Of a stretch of 64,000 bases of DNA, positions 1 to 8,310 are shown in pieces. Below the pieces are notes generated by a model. That model was not told the origin of the DNA and did not search any database. It was given only the letters and a program-made list of their open reading frames with translations. Made by a program: the position numbers and the translations under genes. This DNA is from Halorubrum salipaludis (GTDB lineage: Archaea; Halobacteriota; Halobacteria; Halobacteriales; Haloferacaceae), in the NCBI RefSeq assembly GCF_002286985.1, contig NZ_NSKC01000003.1, forward strand, positions 434,001-498,000, written 5' to 3'. Each line of letters begins with the position of its first letter. Positions within the stretch are counted from its first letter, which is position 1.

Positions 1-238
1 GGCTCGACGCCATCGCGGCGTACAGCCCGCTGACCGGGCTCGCGGGATCGACGTTCGCGAGGTACCCCGCGGCGTCGAACGGCCACTCCGAGACCTTCCC
101 GAGGCCGGCGAACAGGATCATCCCGCCGATCGTCGCCCGAAGCAGGACGATGAACAGCGCCGACAGCGAGTGCGCCTTCCCCAGGAGCGTGACGCCGCCG
201 AACTCTCCGCCGAACTCGTTTGTGGTTTTCGTGGACAT
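1..238 (-). CDS. DoxX-family membrane protein, 5' part only
   Basis: The reverse strand from a start codon at 236-238 reads open to the window edge, so only the first 79 or so residues are seen. After a short hydrophilic start comes a hydrophobic helix (LSALFIVLLRATIGGMILFAG) ending in GLGKVSEW, then a loop with AAGYLA. This layout matches the first membrane helix of DoxX/DUF6653-type small quinol-oxidase-associated or thiosulfate-linked membrane proteins. Function in this strain is unknown. The 3' end and any partner gene lie outside the window. An alternative is another four-helix membrane family with a similar first helix. Confidence 0.65.
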   Translation of the reverse strand, partial: MSTKTTNEFGGEFGGVTLLGKAHSLSALFIVLLRATIGGMILFAGLGKVSEWPFDAAGYLANVDPASPVSGLYAAMASS

Positions 239-417
239 TGTGTCTCTCCTCACTTACGGATACGACGACCGTATGAATAAACCCGGAAGCGAGTTCCCTC
301 TCGGAGGGAACGGATCGGCGATCTCCCCCGATCGGTTGGGTCTTTAACTAATCGCCCCCGAACACGTTCCTCGGATTCACGGCGACTCGCCGCTCGCCAG
401 CGCCGCGTCGTCCCGGT

Positions 418-1101
418 TCACCACGCCTCGCCGCTCGCCAGGTCCACGTCGCCGTCGCCCTTCTCGGAGGGACACACGTCCGCGAGCACGCAGTCGCCGC
501 AGTCCGGGTTGATCGCGGTACACGTCGCGCGGCCGTGGTCGATCATGAGATGCGTGAACTGCTGCCAGTCCGCCTCGGGGACCACGTCGAGGAGGTCCTG
601 TTCGATCTTCGGCGGGCTCTCCTCCTCCGTGATCGCGAGCCGCCGAGTGAGCCGCTGGACGTGGGTGTCGACGACGATCCCCTCCACCACGTCGTGGCCG
701 TGCTGGAGCACGACGTTGGCGGTCTTGCGGCCGACGCCCGCCAGGTCCGTCAGCTCCGACATCGTGTCGGGCACCTCGCCGTCGTGTTTCTCGGCGATGT
801 CGGCGCAGGCCGACCGGATGTACTTCGCCTTGTTGTTGTAGTAGGTGATCGAGTTGATCGCCTCCGCGAGCTCCTCTTGGGGCGCGTTCGCGTACTCCTC
901 GGGCGTCCGGTACGTCTCGAAGAGGTCGGCGCACACCTTGTTCACGCGCTCGTCCGTACACTGCGCGGAGAGGATCACGGCGATGAGCAGCTCCAGCCGG
1001 TTCGAGTAGTTCAGCGAGATGGTCGAATCGGGGTACTCCTCGTAGAGCCGGTCGAGGACCTCCTCGACCTGCTCCTCCCGCGGCTCCAGTGGCGTTCCCA
1101 T
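418..1101 (-). CDS. nth: Endonuclease III (DNA glycosylase/AP lyase)
   Basis: Bifunctional base-excision-repair enzyme that removes oxidised pyrimidines and nicks the abasic site. All hallmarks are present in 227 residues: the helix-hairpin-helix ending GVGRKTANVVL with catalytic Lys126, the catalytic aspartate in VDTHVQRL (Asp145), and a C-terminal [4Fe-4S] loop with Cys194, 201, 204 and 210 spaced C-x6-C-x2-C-x5-C. Length fits the family (about 210-230). The ATG start is followed by a typical acidic N-terminal helix. It stands alone between a DoxX-like gene and a divergent small membrane protein. Confidence 0.96.
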   Translation of the reverse strand: MGTPLEPREEQVEEVLDRLYEEYPDSTISLNYSNRLELLIAVILSAQCTDERVNKVCADLFETYRTPEEYANAPQEELAEAINSITYYNNKAKYIRSACADIAEKHDGEVPDTMSELTDLAGVGRKTANVVLQHGHDVVEGIVVDTHVQRLTRRLAITEEESPPKIEQDLLDVVPEADWQQFTHLMIDHGRATCTAINPDCGDCVLADVCPSEKGDGDVDLASGEAW

Positions 1102-1213
1102 ACAGACGCCTCCGCGCGGGCGCCATTGAACGATCCGGAAGCGGTAGGCACCCGTCGCGTGTGCCCGGACCCGAAACCGGCAGATTCACGTCGCCTCCCC
1201 GACACGTCGAGGC

Positions 1214-1579
1214 GTGTCCCGGTCCCGCGATCGACGGCGACGGCGCCCGGCGTACAGCCGGCGCCCGCAGCAGTTCTACTGGCTGTGGATCGCCGCGACG
1301 GCGACGTACGGCGTCGGCGACATCGTCTCGACGATCGCCTTCCTGGAGTACGTGCCGACGATTCAGGAGGCGAATCCGATCGTCGCGTTCGCGCTCGAGG
1401 CGTTCGGACTCGGCGGGCTGGTCGCCCTGAAGATCGCCGTGTACCTGATCATGCTCTCGATTAGCGTCCACGGCGCCCGCGAGGGCGACGGGCTCCTCTA
1501 CTACTTCCCGCCGGTCCTCCTGACGGTCGTCGGGACCTACCTCACCGCGAGCAACGTCCGGCTGCTGTTGCTCTCCTGA
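1214..1579 (+). CDS. Small membrane protein, DUF5658-like
   Basis: 121 residues with a basic N-terminus (arginine-rich residues 2-12) and three to four hydrophobic segments. The core has the pattern D-[IV]-x-S-T...EANP-[IV]...G..KIA, seen in haloarchaeal DUF5658 proteins of unknown function. A GTG codon is the only start that keeps the N-terminal helix. A second protein of the same design is encoded at 16419-16742, where the matching positions read DVASTYVAI and EGSPVGAAF. No function is claimed. Confidence 0.7.
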   Translation: MSRSRDRRRRRPAYSRRPQQFYWLWIAATATYGVGDIVSTIAFLEYVPTIQEANPIVAFALEAFGLGGLVALKIAVYLIMLSISVHGAREGDGLLYYFPPVLLTVVGTYLTASNVRLLLLS

Positions 1580-1651
1580 GACGGTCGCCGGCGGTCCCCT
1601 TCCCCCACCGCGACCGACATCGGTTTGCGGCGGCGCGACCCATGTCCGGCC

Positions 1652-2650
1652 ATGCTCTCGGACACCCCGGGTCTCCACCACGTGACGGGGATCGTCGGCG
1701 ACCCCGGCGCGAACGCCGCGTTCTACGCGGAGACCCTCGGCCTCCGGCTCCTGCGGCGGACGGTCAACTACGAGGACTCGCTCCAGTACCACCTCTACTT
1801 CGGCGACGCGACGGGGTCGCCCGGCTCCGTCTTCACCGTCTTCCCGGACCCGCGCGGCGACCCCGGCCGCGCCGGGAAGCCCGGGTACGCCGCCGTCGCC
1901 TTCGCGGTCCCGCCTGGATCGCTCGGCTTCTGGCGCGAGCGACTGACCGACCGGGGTATCGCGGTCGAGGAGATCGCCTCGGCCGACCGGTTCGGCGACC
2001 GCGCGCTCTCCGTCGCCGACCCCTCCGGCACCCGGGTCGAACTGGTCGAGAGCGACGCCGACGGCGACCCGTGGGTCGATGAGGCCGAAGGGAACGCGAA
2101 CGCCGACCCGGTCCCCGAGTCGGCCGCGATCCGCGGGTTGTACGGCGTCACCGCGCTCCCCGCGGACCCCTACGGGACGGCGAGCGTCCTCGACACCCTC
2201 GGCTTCGAGTACGAGGCGGAGACGGGAGATCGGATCCGGTACCGCGCCTCCGGCGACCGCGCGACCGCCGTCGACCTCCTCGACCGGGACGCGCCGTACC
2301 TCCGCGAGGGCCCGGGCGCGCTCCACCACGCCGCCGTGCGCGTCCCCGACCGCGAGGCGTTGCTGGAGTGGCACGACCTGTTCCGCGACCGCGGCTACGA
2401 CGTGTCGCGGGTGAAGGACCGCCACTTCTTCCACTCGCTGTACGTGCGCGGCCCCGGCGGGCTCCTCGTCGAGCTCGCGACTGAGGCCCCGACGCCCGAC
2501 GGGCCGCAGACGCCCGGCCTCGCCAACCCCGACGCGACCGGTCACGCGACGGAGCTGTACCTCCCGCCCCGGTTCGAGGACGACCGCGAGCTGATCGAGG
2601 GCCAGCTCCCCGCGTTCGAGTTCGGGGACGACCGAACCGGTGTACGATGA
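1652..2650 (+). CDS. Glyoxalase/VOC ring-cleaving dioxygenase (MhqO/catechol-2,3-dioxygenase type)
   Basis: A 332-residue protein made of two tandem vicinal-oxygen-chelate modules (about 1-145 and 150-310). It begins LHHVTGIVGDPGANAAFYAETLGLRL, with the metal-ligand histidine early in module one. It has a second His near LHHAAVRV and a Glu near LLVELAT. This is the arrangement of ring-cleaving dioxygenases of the MhqO/LinE group, which open hydroquinone or catechol rings with Fe(II). The ATG at 1652 is chosen because the family begins directly before this motif. The stop overlaps the next start by 4 nt (ATGA), so the two genes are coupled, as mhqO and mhqD are in Firmicutes. The substrate is not known. 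Confidence 0.85.
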   Translation: MLSDTPGLHHVTGIVGDPGANAAFYAETLGLRLLRRTVNYEDSLQYHLYFGDATGSPGSVFTVFPDPRGDPGRAGKPGYAAVAFAVPPGSLGFWRERLTDRGIAVEEIASADRFGDRALSVADPSGTRVELVESDADGDPWVDEAEGNANADPVPESAAIRGLYGVTALPADPYGTASVLDTLGFEYEAETGDRIRYRASGDRATAVDLLDRDAPYLREGPGALHHAAVRVPDREALLEWHDLFRDRGYDVSRVKDRHFFHSLYVRGPGGLLVELATEAPTPDGPQTPGLANPDATGHATELYLPPRFEDDRELIEGQLPAFEFGDDRTGVR

Positions 2651-3372
2651 CCCGGCGGCTCGCGGGCGTCGAGGGCCCGCACGCCGACGCTTCGCTGGAG
2701 ACCGGGGGCGCCCCGGCCGCGGCCGCGGCGGTCGCGGTCGTGCTCGTCCACGGTCGGGGCGGGACGGCCGAGGGTCTGCTCCGGCTCGCGGACGAGTTCT
2801 ATCGGCCGGGCGCGGCGCTTTTCGCCCCGCAGGCGGTCCGCTCGAACTGGTTCCCCGCCGGCCACGACGCGCCGGTCGCCGCCAACGAGCCGGCGCTGAC
2901 CTCGGCGGTCGACTGCGTCGCCGTGACCCTCGACGCCGCCGACGAGATCGGGATTCCGCCTGAGCGCGTCGTCCTCGTCGGCGTCTCGCAGGGCGGCGCC
3001 GTGGTGAGCGAGTTCCTCCGGCGTCGCCCGCGGCGGTACGGGGCCGCCTTCGTCGTCTCCGCGGCGCTCCCCGGGGACGACCTGACGGAGCGATCGGTGG
3101 CCGACGCGGCGGAAGGGGAGGCGACCGACGCCGGCGACGGCCGGGACCTCGCCGACACGCCGGTCGCGCTCGACAGCAGCGAAGACGACCCGTACGTCCC
3201 GGTCGAGCGCGTGCGCGCGACCGCGGCGGCGTTCCGCCGGGGCGGCGCGGCGGTCGACCTCCGGATCGACGAGGGCGACGGCCACGGCCTCTCTGACGCG
3301 ACGATGGCCCGGATCGGCGACCGGATCGCGGCGCTGCTCGACGGGCGCGGCGACGATCGCGCAGACGGCTAG
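2647..3372 (+). CDS. Alpha/beta hydrolase, phospholipase/carboxylesterase (MhqD) type
   Basis: 241 residues with the fold of small carboxylesterases: VVLVHGRGG (oxyanion loop), nucleophile elbow GVSQGGAVV, an Asp in the EDDPYVPVERV segment, and a C-terminal catalytic His in GDGHGLS. It starts within the stop codon of the VOC dioxygenase gene, so the pair is probably made together. In bacteria such a hydrolase accompanies the MhqO dioxygenase in quinone and hydroquinone resistance. The same role here is inference from gene order. Confidence 0.85.
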   Translation: MTRRLAGVEGPHADASLETGGAPAAAAAVAVVLVHGRGGTAEGLLRLADEFYRPGAALFAPQAVRSNWFPAGHDAPVAANEPALTSAVDCVAVTLDAADEIGIPPERVVLVGVSQGGAVVSEFLRRRPRRYGAAFVVSAALPGDDLTERSVADAAEGEATDAGDGRDLADTPVALDSSEDDPYVPVERVRATAAAFRRGGAAVDLRIDEGDGHGLSDATMARIGDRIAALLDGRGDDRADG

Positions 3373-3456
3373 TGACGGCGGCGCGAAGCCAACGACCCGC
3401 ATAGCCGAACGTGTTCGCGACACGACCCATCCCCCTCGGGAGGCGAGTGACGATCG

Positions 3457-3999
3457 ATGACCGAACTCGACGTCAGACAGCTCCCGCCGAGCGAGCGGCA
3501 CGACCGGATCCACGAGGCGTTCGCCGAACTGGACCCCGGCGAGACGCTCACGATCGTCAACGACCACGAGCCGACCCCCCTCTACCACGAGATGGCGGCG
3601 GAGGTGCCCGCGTTCGACGCCGACGGCTACGCAGTCGAGCGCGAGGAGGCGTCCCGGTTCGTCGCCGAGTTCCCGAAGGTCGAGCCCGAGTCGGGCGTGA
3701 CGAAGGTCCGGCTCGCCGACCTCGACGGCGAGCCGCACGCGGCGGCGTTCCCGGGGCGCGAACCGAAGACGGTCCGGCTGTCCCTTGACGCCGGGCAGAG
3801 CGTCCCCGAACACACCCACCCGGACCGGACGGTCCTGTTCCACGCGCTGACGGGCGCGTTCGCGGTCCGGCTCGACGGCGAGGAACACGCGGTCGAGGCC
3901 GGCGAGATCGTCCGGTTCGACGGCGAGACGGCGGTCGAGCCGACGGCGACCGAGGACGCCACCGCGCTCGTGGTGCTGGCGCCGAAGCCGGACGCGTGA
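3457..3999 (+). CDS. DUF2249-cupin fusion protein
   Basis: 180 residues. The N-terminal part (about 1-85) is a DUF2249 domain, with LDVRQLPPSERH and the GETLTIVNDHEPTPLYHEM block. The C-terminal part (about 95-178) is a small cupin with a metal-binding HTHPDRT pair and a second histidine in VLFHALTG. DUF2249 proteins often act near haem-copper or nitrogen-oxide metabolism, but nothing nearby supports that here. It may share a transcript with the preceding hydrolase (85-nt gap). Substrate and regulation are unknown. Confidence 0.75.
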   Translation: MTELDVRQLPPSERHDRIHEAFAELDPGETLTIVNDHEPTPLYHEMAAEVPAFDADGYAVEREEASRFVAEFPKVEPESGVTKVRLADLDGEPHAAAFPGREPKTVRLSLDAGQSVPEHTHPDRTVLFHALTGAFAVRLDGEEHAVEAGEIVRFDGETAVEPTATEDATALVVLAPKPDA

Positions 4000-4030
4000 C
4001 GCGAGGCGGACGATCGACCTCGCCGCCGAC

Positions 4031-4040
4031 GTTTTATAGG
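4031..4040 (+). promoter_or_regulatory. TATA box of the 4060 gene
   Basis: GTTTTATAGG lies about 26 nt before the ATG at 4060. This spacing places transcription start at the start codon, as in leaderless haloarchaeal mRNAs. Confidence 0.65.
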
Positions 4041-4059
4041 TCGTCGTCGAATCCCGCCC

Positions 4060-4335
4060 ATGGAGACGACCCGCCAGCGCATCGCCGACACGCTCCGCGA
4101 GGGGCCGGCGACCGCGAGCGACCTCGGGGAGATGCTGTCGCTGCCGACGCCGGTCGTGTACGACCACGTCGAACACGTCTCGCGGTCGGTCGACGGCGAC
4201 GCGGAGCTGCTCGTCGCGCCCCCCGAGTGCCGCGACTGCGGTTTCGACGGCTTCGACGATCCGATCAACGAGCCCTCGCGGTGCCCGGAGTGCAAGAGCG
4301 AACGGATCGAGGAGCCGGCGTTCGTGATCCGCTGA
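4060..4335 (+). CDS. Small HTH-zinc ribbon DNA-binding protein
   Basis: 91 residues. An N-terminal winged-helix segment (TRQRIADTLREGPATASDLGEML then TPVVYDHVEHVS) is followed by a zinc ribbon with CRDCGF and CPECKS. This combination is a common haloarchaeal regulator family in which the helix-turn-helix binds DNA. The target is not evident. It is probably transcribed alone and leaderless. Its neighbour downstream is convergent. Confidence 0.82.
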   Translation: METTRQRIADTLREGPATASDLGEMLSLPTPVVYDHVEHVSRSVDGDAELLVAPPECRDCGFDGFDDPINEPSRCPECKSERIEEPAFVIR

Positions 4336-4362
4336 CTGCGACGCGGTCTGTTTAAGAGAATT

Positions 4363-5040
4363 TTACAGCTCGTCCAGCAGCGTCGCCGCCGCGTCGGCCG
4401 ACGACCCCGGTCCGCGCGCGGTGATCAGGTCGCCGTCGACGGTGACGCTCGTGTCCGCGTCGAGCTCGGCGTCCCAGTCGGCGCCCGCGAGGACGACCTC
4501 GTCTTCCACCCAGTACGGGAGCTTCCGGCCGTCCGGCATCACGTCGTTCTCGTCCACGATGTCCTCCTCCCACGCGTTCGGGAAGCCGGTCACGGAGCGC
4601 CCCTCGACGAGGGGCGTCCCGTCGGCCTCGCGGGTGAACGCCAGGATGCCGACCGCGTGGCAGACGACGAGCGCGACGCCCGCCTCGCCCGCGACCGCGT
4701 CGAGCAGGAGCTGGCGGGCGTGCCGGTCCTGGTTCACGTCCCAGACGGTGCCGTGGCCGCCGGGGAACACGACCGCGTCGTACCCCGCGGCGTCGACGGA
4801 CGCGACCGGTTCGGGGTCGTTGAGCTTCGGGTGCTCCTCGTCGACCTCGCGGAGCTCCGCGACCCGCTCCTCGCCGCCCGCGGCCTCCGGGTCGAGCGAC
4901 CGCTCGTCGACGACCGGCGGCGACCCGGACGGGGTCGCGACGGTCACGTCGACGCCCTCGGATTCCAGCGTGGTCAGCGGCTCGATGCACTCCTCGGCCC
5001 AGTACCCCTCCTCGCTCACGACGAATAGCGCGTCAGTCAT
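4363..5040 (-). CDS. DJ-1/PfpI-family glutamine-amidotransferase-like protein
   Basis: 225 residues with the class I glutamine amidotransferase-like fold. VVFPGGHGTVWD forms the Glu/Gly-rich loop. The nucleophile elbow is VVCHAVGIL with the Cys followed by His, as in Hsp31/YajL-like members. Family members act as chaperones, deglycases or glyoxalase III. A glyoxalase III-type role would fit the methylglyoxal synthase elsewhere in the window, but that is inference. A TATA-like CCTTATAAAC on the reverse strand at about 5109-5119 precedes it. Confidence 0.85.
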   Translation of the reverse strand: MTDALFVVSEEGYWAEECIEPLTTLESEGVDVTVATPSGSPPVVDERSLDPEAAGGEERVAELREVDEEHPKLNDPEPVASVDAAGYDAVVFPGGHGTVWDVNQDRHARQLLLDAVAGEAGVALVVCHAVGILAFTREADGTPLVEGRSVTGFPNAWEEDIVDENDVMPDGRKLPYWVEDEVVLAGADWDAELDADTSVTVDGDLITARGPGSSADAAATLLDEL

Positions 5041-5159
5041 GCGTGTTTCGTCCTTATGGCGCTCAACGGAAAAGGCGCCCGCGCCCGGAAGCGACGAGGG
5101 GGGTCGCGAGGTTTATAAGGGACCGAGCCGCGAGGACCGCCGAGCGGGCCTCGCTCCGC

Positions 5160-5444
5160 TCACGTCGTGAACAGCTCGGTGTCGTCGGGGACGGCGAACA
5201 GCCCCATCCGGACGCCGGCGTCGAGCCAGCCGTAGCCGTACGAGTACGACGCGAGCGCGTTGACGGGGTCGCCGTCCTCGCGGAAGTGCCGCCCGTCCTC
5301 GAGGTACGACTCGGCCATCTCCAGCACGTCGGCGGCGGCCTCGCCGAGGGGGGTGTCAGCGGGCGGCCGCGGCTCCGCGACCGCCAGCGCGTCGGCGAGC
5401 ATTTGCTCGTAGCGGTCCGTCTTCTCCTCTAGGTCGGCGGCCAT
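5160..5444 (-). CDS. DUF357-family protein
   Basis: 94 acidic residues, all helical in appearance, starting MAADLEEKTDRYEQML and containing the family block ASYSYGYGWLDAGVRMGLF. DUF357 is a widespread archaeal family of unknown function. The protein is often encoded beside information-processing genes, and here it is divergent from the RNase P/proteasome string. The ATG at 5442-5444 is preferred over longer upstream reading because conservation begins here. Confidence 0.8.
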   Translation of the reverse strand: MAADLEEKTDRYEQMLADALAVAEPRPPADTPLGEAAADVLEMAESYLEDGRHFREDGDPVNALASYSYGYGWLDAGVRMGLFAVPDDTELFTT

Positions 5445-5523
5445 GCGAGCCGTTCCGGAGAGCGGGGCAAAAACCCGTCGGCGAAGCGCAACCTCGATAC
5501 GCCCGGAGCCGAAACAGGCGGGC

Positions 5524-6288
5524 ATGTACGAGGCCGTCCACGCTCACCCAGACGGCGACGCGACCGCCGCCCGCCACGCCGCCACCGCGGCGCGGTACGG
5601 GTACGAGGGGGTCGTCGTCCGGACGCGAGACGCGCTCGATCCGGTCGGCGGGGACGCGGACGGCGGCGGCTCCGGAACCGGCGGGGACGCGGTCGACGAT
5701 CGGTCCTCGGAGGCCGCCGCGCTCCGCGAGGAGTACGGGGTCGACGTCGTCGACGCGGTCGAGATCGACGCCGACAGCGCCACGAGCGCCTCGGGCGCGG
5801 TGGGCAACTACCGGACCGAGCGCACCGTGGTCTGCGTCGTCGGCGGCGACGACGGCCTCAACCGCTTCGCGGTCGAGGAGCCGCGCGTCGACGTGCTGGT
5901 CCGTCCGATGGACGGGTCGGGGGACTTCAACCACGTCCTCGCGAAGGCCGCCCGCGACAACGGTGTTCACGTCGAGTTCGACCTCGGGCCGCTGTTCCGC
6001 GCCACCGGCGGGAAGCGGGTCCGCGCGCTGGCGGACCTCCGGAAGCTCCGGGAGATCGTGACCTACTACGACGCGCCCCACGTCGTCAGCGCGAACCCCC
6101 GGTCGCACCTGGGGCTCCGTGCGCCGCGCGAGGTCGTCGCCGCCGCGGAGGCGGTCGGGTTCGACGCCGAGTGGGTCGAGGAGGGCCTCCGGGCGTGGGG
6201 CGAGATCGCGGCCCGAAACCGCGAGCGGCGCTCCGAGGCCTTCATAGAGCCGGGGGTCCGACTGGGACGGTATGAAGAAGACGGTTGA
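5524..6288 (+). CDS. rnp3: RNase P protein component 3 (Rpp30)
   Basis: Subunit of archaeal RNase P, which removes the 5' leader of tRNA precursors. 254 residues with a PHP-like TIM barrel. Family marks are the early YEAVHAH segment, ARYGYEGVVVR, FNHVLAKAARDNGVHVEFDL and ANPRSHLGLRAPREV. It carries a low-complexity Gly/Asp insertion (about residues 45-60) that many haloarchaeal versions have. The gene overlaps the methyltransferase start by 17 nt and leads a string containing the partner subunit Pop5 and proteasome alpha. Confidence 0.93.
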   Translation: MYEAVHAHPDGDATAARHAATAARYGYEGVVVRTRDALDPVGGDADGGGSGTGGDAVDDRSSEAAALREEYGVDVVDAVEIDADSATSASGAVGNYRTERTVVCVVGGDDGLNRFAVEEPRVDVLVRPMDGSGDFNHVLAKAARDNGVHVEFDLGPLFRATGGKRVRALADLRKLREIVTYYDAPHVVSANPRSHLGLRAPREVVAAAEAVGFDAEWVEEGLRAWGEIAARNRERRSEAFIEPGVRLGRYEEDG

Positions 6289-6898
6289 GGAGCACGCCGC
6301 GCGCTTCTCCGAGAAGGCCGCCGAGTACGACGACTCGAAGAGCGACGAGTACCACGCGTGCGCGAGCCTCGTGATCGAGTACGCCGACCCGACCCCCGAC
6401 GATATCGTCCTCGATCTCGGCGCCGGCACGGGCGCCATCGCGCTCGCGGTCGCCGAGGACGCGGAGCGGGTGCTCGCGCGCGACATCAGCGAGGGGATGA
6501 TGGAGGAGGGGCGCCGCAAGGCCGACGCGCGCGGGATCGACAACGTCGCGTTCGCGTACGGCGAGTTCCGCGATCCCGGGATCGACCCCGACCAGCGGGT
6601 CGATATCGTCACCTCGAACTTCGCCTTACACCACCTCGCGGACGACGAGAAGCGCGAGGCGATCCGCGAGATGGCCGCCACGGGCGCGCGCCGGATCGTC
6701 CTCGGCGACGTGGCCTTCTTCGAGGAGCCGGACCCCGACGCGCCCTTCTACGGGCCCGAGGTCGACGACCCCGCGACCGTCGGCACCCTCGTCGAGGCGT
6801 TCACGGCCGAGGGGTTCGCGGTGACCGCGGTCGAGCGCGTCCACGACCAGGTGGCCGTGATCGTCGCGGAGCGCGACGCGGCGCTGGGAGACCGGTGA
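6272..6898 (+). CDS. SAM-dependent class I methyltransferase
   Basis: 208 residues with motif I VLDLGAGTGAIAL, an acidic post-I segment (RDISEGMMEEGRRKA) and motif IV SNFALHHL. This is the small-molecule (UbiE/Coq5-like) layout. It lies between the two RNase P protein genes and overlaps Rpp30 by 17 nt, an order typical of haloarchaea. A link to tRNA processing is therefore possible but not shown by the sequence. Confidence 0.87.
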   Translation: MKKTVEEHAARFSEKAAEYDDSKSDEYHACASLVIEYADPTPDDIVLDLGAGTGAIALAVAEDAERVLARDISEGMMEEGRRKADARGIDNVAFAYGEFRDPGIDPDQRVDIVTSNFALHHLADDEKREAIREMAATGARRIVLGDVAFFEEPDPDAPFYGPEVDDPATVGTLVEAFTAEGFAVTAVERVHDQVAVIVAERDAALGDR

Positions 6899-6905
6899 TC
6901 CGGCC

Positions 6906-7385
6906 GTGAAACACCTCCCCAAACACCTCCGGCCGCGCTGGCGGTACCTCGCGGTCGGGATCGAGACGTGGCCCGAGGCCGACCTCGGGCGGCGCGCGTT
7001 CCAGCGCGCGCTGTGGTACGCCGCGGGCAACCTCCTCGGCGACGCCGGCAGCGCCGACGCCGACCTCACGCTCCTGGCCTTCTCGCACGACGGCGGGGAG
7101 GGCGAGGCGATCGTCCGGGCCCGCCACGGCCACGTCGACGACGCGCGCGCCGTGATCGGGTGCGTGAGCGAGGTCGACGGCGACCCCGTCGGGATCCGCG
7201 TTCGCGGGATTTCGGGGACGGTGCGTGCCTGTGAGGAAAGATATATGGGTCGCGCGGGCGGTAGTTCGACACAGCGAGACGTCGCGTTCGAGGGTGCCGA
7301 GCGGTCCGCGGTCGTGCGCGGCGACGCGCGCGACGTGCGGACCGAGTCGGGGTACGTCGGCGCGGCGGCGTTCGACACCGAGTGA
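6906..7385 (+). CDS. rnp2: RNase P protein component 2 (Pop5/Rpp14)
   Basis: 159 residues starting at GTG 6906, 7 nt after the methyltransferase stop. The start MKHLPKHLRPRWRYLAVGIE and the RALWYAAGNLLGD segment are typical of archaeal Pop5, which pairs with Rpp30 on the catalytic domain of RNase P RNA. The C-terminal 50 residues are an extension with weak complexity, longer than in methanogen homologues. Proteasome alpha follows after 4 nt. Confidence 0.92.
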   Translation: MKHLPKHLRPRWRYLAVGIETWPEADLGRRAFQRALWYAAGNLLGDAGSADADLTLLAFSHDGGEGEAIVRARHGHVDDARAVIGCVSEVDGDPVGIRVRGISGTVRACEERYMGRAGGSSTQRDVAFEGAERSAVVRGDARDVRTESGYVGAAAFDTE

Positions 7386-7389
7386 TATC

Positions 7390-8193
7390 ATGCAGGGACA
7401 ATCCCAACAGCAGGCGTACGACCGAGGAATCACTATCTTCTCTCCCGACGGCCGGCTCTACCAGGTCGAGTACGCCCGGGAGGCGGTGAAACGCGGGACG
7501 GCGAGCGTCGGCGTCCGCGCCGAGGACGGCGTCGTCCTCGCGGCGGACAAGCGCGCCCGCTCCCCGCTGATGGAGCCGGAGAGCATCGAGAAGCTGCACA
7601 AGGCCGACGACCACGTCGGCGTCGCGAGCGCGGGCCACGTCGCCGACGCCCGCCAGCTCATCGACTTCGCGCGCCGACAGGCGCAGGTGAACCGCCTGCG
7701 CTACGGCGAGGCGATCGGGATCGAGACGCTCACCAAGAACATCACCGACCACATCCAGCAGTACACGCAGGTCGGCGGCGCGCGCCCCTTCGGCGTCGCG
7801 CTGATCGTCGGCGGGATCGAGAACGGCGAGCCGCGCCTGTTCGAGACCGACCCGTCCGGCACCCCCTACGAGTGGCAGGCGCTGTCGATCGGCTCCGACC
7901 GGAGCGACCTCCGCGACTACTTAGAGGAGGAGTACGAGGAGGGGCTCTCCACCGACGAGGCCGTCGCGCTCGCGCTCGACACCCTCGCGCAGTCGAACGA
8001 CGGCGAGCTGTCGCCCGAGGGCGTCGGCGTCGCGACGATCACCGTCGACGACCCCGAGTACACGGTGCGGCCGACCGACGAGATCGAGGAGGTCCTCGCC
8101 GAGCGCGACCTGCTCCCTGACGAGGAGGACGCGGCCGACGGAGAAGACGGCGCTGACGCGGCCGACGAAGCGGACGACTCCGACGAGGAGTAA
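7390..8193 (+). CDS. psmA: Proteasome alpha subunit
   Basis: Outer-ring subunit of the 20S proteasome; it gates entry to the proteolytic chamber and docks the PAN ATPases. 267 residues beginning with the alpha-type N-terminus (AYDRGITIFSPDGRLYQVEYA) that forms the gate. It lacks the catalytic threonine of beta subunits. The C-terminus ends in a long Glu/Asp/Ala tail (about residues 240-267), common in haloarchaea. ATG 7390 is the start, because the family begins with this motif. Co-transcription with rnp2 is suggested by the 4-nt spacing. Confidence 0.97.
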   Translation: MQGQSQQQAYDRGITIFSPDGRLYQVEYAREAVKRGTASVGVRAEDGVVLAADKRARSPLMEPESIEKLHKADDHVGVASAGHVADARQLIDFARRQAQVNRLRYGEAIGIETLTKNITDHIQQYTQVGGARPFGVALIVGGIENGEPRLFETDPSGTPYEWQALSIGSDRSDLRDYLEEEYEEGLSTDEAVALALDTLAQSNDGELSPEGVGVATITVDDPEYTVRPTDEIEEVLAERDLLPDEEDAADGEDGADAADEADDSDEE

Positions 8194-8310
8194 CGCGCCG
8201 GCGCCCCGCGCGGGCACATTCTTCCGTTCCGTCCGTCCACCCGTTTCGTTCGTCCCGTCCGTCCGCCCGTCCCTATTCCGTCCGCCAGCTTGTCGCCGGT
8301 CGGGAGAGTT

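Noticed and set aside
377-3430. Very long Arg/Pro/Gly-rich reverse frame covering several genes
   Set aside because: Such frames are shadows of high-GC genes on the other strand. Codon content is Arg/Pro-rich and acidic residues are few, unlike haloarchaeal proteins; the real genes nth, VOC dioxygenase and hydrolase explain the region.
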